Shown here: one piece after another, positions 60,603 to 64,000 of the stretch | Position numbering within the stretch: the stretch's first letter is position 1 | Layout: each line of letters begins with the position of its first letter | NCBI RefSeq assembly: GCF_001307805.1 | Contig: NZ_CP013862.1 | Coordinates: forward strand, 3,100,001 to 3,164,000 | DNA length: 64,000 nt | From: Lentibacillus amyloliquefaciens | GTDB taxonomy: Bacteria; Bacillota; Bacilli; Bacillales; Amphibacillaceae | Reading direction: 5' to 3' | Position numbers and translations under genes: made by a program | Notes under the pieces: generated by a model | What the model was told of the DNA's origin: nothing | Database searches by the model: none | The model's input: only the letters and a program-made list of their open reading frames with translations

Positions 60603-61596
60603 ACGAGTCATCCGGCAGTTTTTACGCGATAAACGCAGCATCGCCCTCATGATGGTCGCGCCGCTCTTGGTGATGACGCTATTGTGGATCGTCCTCGATA
60701 TGGAAGATTATGTTCCGACAATAGCTGTCACAGATGCGCCGCAACCAATGCAAGAAGCTTTGGAGGAGCAGGATGCCTCGATCCTGGAGAGCGATGCGGC
60801 TCGCGGTAAAATAGCGCTTGAGAACGAGAATGCCGATGCGCATCTGTTATTCGACAACAACCGGTCCGAATTGACCATGGAAGGCAGCAATCCGACCGCA
60901 ACTTCAGCTGTACAGAATGTCATCAGCAGTGCCGTCAAACAGCTTAATCCGAATGCACCTGATCTGAATGTATCTTTTCTACACGGGTCATCCGACTTAA
61001 ACTTGTTCGATAATACCGGTTCTGTCTTAATTGGCTTTTTTGTCTTCTTTTTCGTCTTTATCATTGGCGGCGTGTCTTTCTTGCGGGAACGCACCCAAGG
61101 GACATTGGAACGCATGATGGCAACGCCACTCAGGCGCTGGGAGATTGTTGCCGGCTATCTGCTCGGATTCGGTATTTTTATTATCATCCAATCAATCATC
61201 ATCGCGGCGTATTCCATCTATGTGCTCGATATTTATATGGCGGGATCGTTCCTGTCAGTACTTGTGATTACATTCCTTATGGCCATCACGGCTTTAAGCC
61301 TTGGCACATTGCTATCGGCGTACGCCAAAAACGAATTCCAGATGATTCAATTCATCCCGGTTGTCATCGTCCCGCAAGTCTTTTTCTCCGGCGTTTTTCC
61401 GATTGAATCGGTCGAATGGATTAATGCGATTGGAAAAATTATGCCTCTGACGTATGGGGCGGACGCTTTGAAAGCTATCATGATAAGGGGTGAAGGCTTG
61501 AATGTGGTCACTGTGGATATTGCCGTATTGATTGGTTTTTCGATAGGTTTTATCATACTGAATATCATGGCATTGAAGCGTCACCGTACACTTTGA
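60580..61596 (+). CDS. ABC-2 type permease
   Basis: The protein (338 aa) has an N-terminal transmembrane helix (SIALMMVAPLLVMTLLWIVLD), an extracytoplasmic domain (~45-160) and five helices. RERTQGTLERMMATPLRRWEIVAGYLLGF is the classic ABC-2 signature. ATG 60580 overlaps the ATPase gene by 23 nt and follows GGAGGTG. The substrate is unknown; drug or toxin export is likely. Confidence 0.92.
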   Translation: MRIQAIIKRVIRQFLRDKRSIALMMVAPLLVMTLLWIVLDMEDYVPTIAVTDAPQPMQEALEEQDASILESDAARGKIALENENADAHLLFDNNRSELTMEGSNPTATSAVQNVISSAVKQLNPNAPDLNVSFLHGSSDLNLFDNTGSVLIGFFVFFFVFIIGGVSFLRERTQGTLERMMATPLRRWEIVAGYLLGFGIFIIIQSIIIAAYSIYVLDIYMAGSFLSVLVITFLMAITALSLGTLLSAYAKNEFQMIQFIPVVIVPQVFFSGVFPIESVEWINAIGKIMPLTYGADALKAIMIRGEGLNVVTVDIAVLIGFSIGFIILNIMALKRHRTL

Positions 61597-61616
61597 AAAC
61601 TCAGGAGGGACAGAAC

Positions 61617-62255
61617 ATGTCAGACATGATTGAGACATTGCGCAATGATGAAAATTTGACACCAAAGCAAATTGAGATTCTAAAAGCAGCGATCGAGCTG
61701 ATTTCGGAAAAAGGCTACTACAATACGTCAACAAGCGAAATCGCCAAACGGGCAGGGGTTGCTGAGGGAACTATTTTCCGCCATTACAGCACGAAAAAGG
61801 ACTTGCTCGTTGCGATTGTCACACCGGTTATTTCAGATTTTTCGGCGCCCTTTTTTGCCAAACAATTCGTTGATCAGGTCTTCCGTGAAACGTATGCAAA
61901 CTTCCGGGACCTGCTTTATGCGTTCATCAAGAATCGCTTTGAGTTTGCGCAGTCCAATGTTCCGCTGATTAAAATTCTGCTGCAGGAACTGGCCTTTCAC
62001 CCGGAAATTCAGGCGGCGTATAAAGAGCAGTTTACTGACAAAGTCTATCCGGCAATCAATCAGGCAATCGACTTTTACAAACAAAAAGGCGAACTCAGGG
62101 ACCTTCCAAACGAGACAATCATTCGTACGATGGTGCCGACAATACTGGGATTCATGATGACGCGGTTCATTTTAAAACCGGATCAAACGTGGGATGATGA
62201 AGCTGAAATCAAGCAGACGATTGATGTTATTATGGGTGGAGTTGGAAAAACATGA
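61617..62255 (+). CDS. TetR-family regulator of the ABC-2 exporter
   Basis: A 212-aa repressor. The HTH is KQIEILKAAIELISEKGYYNTSTSEIAKRAGVAEGTIFRHYSTKKDLL (about residues 16-62), and the rest is the helical ligand domain. ATG 61617 follows AGGAGGGAC. It probably binds the GTGAGT / ACTCAC palindrome in front of the operon. An ATGAGAC / GTCTCAT stem overlaps its stop and may end the transcript. Confidence 0.9.
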   Translation: MSDMIETLRNDENLTPKQIEILKAAIELISEKGYYNTSTSEIAKRAGVAEGTIFRHYSTKKDLLVAIVTPVISDFSAPFFAKQFVDQVFRETYANFRDLLYAFIKNRFEFAQSNVPLIKILLQELAFHPEIQAAYKEQFTDKVYPAINQAIDFYKQKGELRDLPNETIIRTMVPTILGFMMTRFILKPDQTWDDEAEIKQTIDVIMGGVGKT

Positions 62256-62343
62256 GACTTTAGAATGGGGTGGGGCAAAAGTGTCTCATTAAAGAAAAAT
62301 CCGAACTAATTAGAAGTTATGGTTGGTGTATATAACCCGCTTC

Positions 62344-62453
62344 GGAAATATACTTCGCTTTCCGCGGGGTAAGCCTCCTCGTGCTGGCGCACTTCGGAGT
62401 CTCACCTATGCCTATGTTCCCGCAGGAGTCTTCGTCTATTTCCTTCGCTCAAG
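62344..62453. repeat. Dispersed repeat family A, inner-unit copy
   Basis: GGAAATATAC at the left and GTCTATTTCC at the right are inverted with one mismatch. GCTTTCCGCGGGG, AAGCCTCCTCG, GTCTCACCTATGCCTA and TTCCCGCAGGAGTC match the copy at 22117-22224. The outer CCATAAA ends are not evident here. Confidence 0.65.
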
Positions 62454-62458
62454 TAGTG

Positions 62459-62610
62459 TGTTGTTCGTTTGATGGCATCACAACGGTGCTCATAGCCATT
62501 TTTGATGCAACTTCGACAGTAGGCATTATATCCGCCCCGTCAATAGTCGCCATAATCGAAAGCGTCTTTTGTTTAATATTCGATAACCCTAAACGATGCG
62601 GATATCTTAA
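62459..62610 (-). pseudogene. Possible C-terminal gene remnant on the minus strand
   Basis: A 49-codon open frame on the minus strand reads LRYPHRLGLSNIKQ...ATIDGADIMPTVEVASKMAM...NEQHTT and then stops. The composition looks protein-like, but there is no start with a ribosome site and no family was recognised. It adjoins the repeat A copy. Confidence 0.3.
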
Positions 62611-62615
62611 TTAAT

Positions 62616-62645
62616 TTGCCCCGCGCCCCCAAATTCCGCTATAAT
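62616..62645 (+). promoter_or_regulatory. tagO: Likely SigA promoter of tagO
   Basis: TTGCCC, an 18-nt spacer and TATAAT (62640-62645), about 50 bp before the start codon. Confidence 0.5.
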
Positions 62646-62696
62646 TTAACCAATAACAGCACCGTTCGACATTTAGCATTTCCAAGGAGACCGATC

Positions 62697-63767
62697 ATGT
62701 TTAATTATACCGATTTGGCGGTTGCTTTTCTGATCGCCCTCATTTCGACGTTCCTGCTGACGTTTCCCGTTAAAAAACTTGCCATCAAACTGAAGACGGT
62801 TGACCTGCCGAACTATCGCAAAATCCATAAAAAGGTGACACCACGATTAGGCGGTCTGGCCATATTTGCGGGGGTCTTTTTGGGCGGGCTTTATTTGCAA
62901 CCGCATCACCAGCATCTGCCGGAAATTATACTCGGTGCGATTGTCATTCTCATCACAGGCGCGGTAGATGACCGTTATTCGATCCGCCCTGTCATCAAAT
63001 TGTCCGGACAGCTGATCGCCGCTTCATTTCTCATTTCATCGGGTCTGATTATCGATCGGATCACGTTGCCGATTATAGGGATGGTCGATCTTGGGTTTAT
63101 GAGTGTGCTGATTACAGTGCTTTGGATTGTCGGTATCACCAACGCGATTAATTTGATTGACGGTCTGGATGGACTGGCGACCGGCGTCACGACGATTGCG
63201 CTCTCGAGCATGTTTGTTATGGCATTGATCGACGTTCAGATATTGGCAGCCTACTTATGTATCGTCCTGATCGGTGCGAACCTAGGCTTTTTATATCATA
63301 ACTTTTACCCGGCGAAAATTTATATGGGGGATGCCGGGTCCAACTTTTTAGGCTACATGATTGCGGTTGTTTCCATCGTTGGATTGTTCAAAAACATTGC
63401 GCTGTTCAGCTTCATTATTCCGGTTATCGTGCTGGCGGTCCCGATTTTCGATACGCTGTTTGCCATTGTTCGGCGCGCTTACAATAACGAACCGATCATG
63501 ATGCCGGATAACAAGCATATCCACTATCAGCTCATCAGATCGGGATTCAGCCACCGCAAAACGGTGCTGATTATTTATGCGTTCAGTGTTTTGTTTGGCG
63601 GAATGGCCATACTATTTTCCTATGCCAGCTTAACGACGGCGATTATCATCACGTTTTTCGTTCTGTTACTGCTGCAAATTTTTGCTGAAATCGGCGGGGT
63701 GGTTATGGGTGGCAAAAGGCCAGCCCTTGATTTGGTTGGGCGCGTGTTGCGGAAACGGGAGCGATAG
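62697..63767 (+). CDS. tagO: Undecaprenyl-phosphate N-acetylglucosaminyl 1-phosphate transferase
   Basis: A polytopic membrane enzyme (356 aa) that starts the wall teichoic acid linkage unit by transferring GlcNAc-1-P to undecaprenyl phosphate. Motifs are KIHKKVTPRLGGLAIF, the Asp pair in GAVDDRYSIRP, NLIDGLDGLATG, MGDAGSNFLGY and the His cluster DNKHIHYQLIRSGFSHR. ATG 62697 follows AAGGAGACC. It works with the UDP-ManNAc made by MnaA. The WecA/TagO branch is favoured over MraY by these motifs. Confidence 0.93.
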   Translation: MFNYTDLAVAFLIALISTFLLTFPVKKLAIKLKTVDLPNYRKIHKKVTPRLGGLAIFAGVFLGGLYLQPHHQHLPEIILGAIVILITGAVDDRYSIRPVIKLSGQLIAASFLISSGLIIDRITLPIIGMVDLGFMSVLITVLWIVGITNAINLIDGLDGLATGVTTIALSSMFVMALIDVQILAAYLCIVLIGANLGFLYHNFYPAKIYMGDAGSNFLGYMIAVVSIVGLFKNIALFSFIIPVIVLAVPIFDTLFAIVRRAYNNEPIMMPDNKHIHYQLIRSGFSHRKTVLIIYAFSVLFGGMAILFSYASLTTAIIITFFVLLLLQIFAEIGGVVMGGKRPALDLVGRVLRKRER

Positions 63768-63824
63768 CAAGTGGCTGCCTGTTACCCATGATTTAAAAAG
63801 TAAGGCATAAGTTTTCGATTTGGC

Positions 63825-63980
63825 GCCCATGTTTCGGTGTGACACGCCCATGTTTAGCTTCTCGCGCCCATAATGACCTTCAACGCGCCCATGTTTACAG
63901 TCTCGCGCCCATATTTGTGATTTCGAGCCCATGTTATGCCCACTCATGCCCATGTTTCTGTTTACGCGCCTATAAAATTA
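63825..63980. repeat. Degenerate 20-21-bp tandem array, GCCCATGTT family (reverse of the 46.7-kb array)
   Basis: GCCCAT starts at 63825, 63846, 63866, 63887, 63907, 63927 and 63948, with GCCTAT at 63968 (steps 21, 20, 21, 20, 20, 21, 20). The reverse complement reads AACATGGGCGCGAG, the consensus of the array at 46668-46805. It follows tagO and runs close to the window edge. Confidence 0.8.
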
Positions 63981-64000
63981 AATTCACTAGCGTTGCATAA

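Noticed and set aside
62381..62614. 77-codon + strand frame before tagO
   Set aside because: It begins inside the repeat A copy, has no ribosome site and overlaps the tagO promoter.

Overview
The window is a stretch of chromosome from a spore-forming Bacillaceae bacterium, most likely a halotolerant relative of Lentibacillus, Virgibacillus or Oceanobacillus. This is inferred from gene order and protein sequence; there is no rRNA or tRNA to confirm it. The backbone follows the Bacillus subtilis order: icmF end, rpoE, pyrG, spo0F, tal, murA2, glpX, rho, rpmE, tdk, prfA, prmC, spoIIR, the ywl genes, glyA, upp, the nine-gene atp operon, ywzB, ywmB, murAA, spoIID, spoIIQ, spoIIID, mbl and fabZ. 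Nearly all genes lie on the + strand.

Region by region. 1-13 kb: nucleotide and central metabolism, transcription termination and translation termination. pyrG carries a leader that fits the known GGG-start, CTP-sensing attenuator. 13-16 kb: spoIIR, then a DnaA-box cluster in front of the Sua5/TsaC gene. 16-22 kb: Mn efflux, arginine phosphatase, RpiB, SHMT, uracil salvage and UDP-GlcNAc epimerase. 22-33 kb: a Vpr-like secreted protease and the F1Fo ATP synthase operon. 33-46 kb: murAA and the sporulation genes spoIID, spoIIQ and spoIIID, interrupted by a six-gene oligopeptide permease operon. That operon encodes a cytoplasmic NlpC/P60 hydrolase (uptake and recycling of cell-wall peptides) behind a CodY-like box. 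46-50 kb: mbl, an EpuA-type membrane protein, fabZ and a small lipoprotein. 50-64 kb: a more accessory region with a ComK-family regulator, a TetR-linked RND pump, a NERD-domain nuclease-like gene, a split ThrE-type exporter, a DUF2935 gene, a TetR-controlled ABC-2 exporter and tagO.

The most unusual content is between the genes. (1) Seven intergenic sites carry degenerate tandem arrays with a fixed period of 20-21 bp. Most share a CG-rich core (TCGCGCG-like), and each locus has its own consensus. Two of these arrays, each followed by the same 10+10 bp palindrome, bracket the NERD gene. (2) A separate 52-bp tandem repeat follows fabZ. (3) Two families of dispersed inverted-repeat elements (called A and B here) occur at several places, including twice inside the atp operon. 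(4) A 115-bp hairpin flanked by a 12-bp direct repeat follows rpmE2.

Promoter-like sites fitting SigH (spo0F), SigF (spoIIR, spoIIQ) and SigE (spoIID, spoIIID) can be read by eye and agree with the known programme of those genes. Many genes use TTG or GTG starts.
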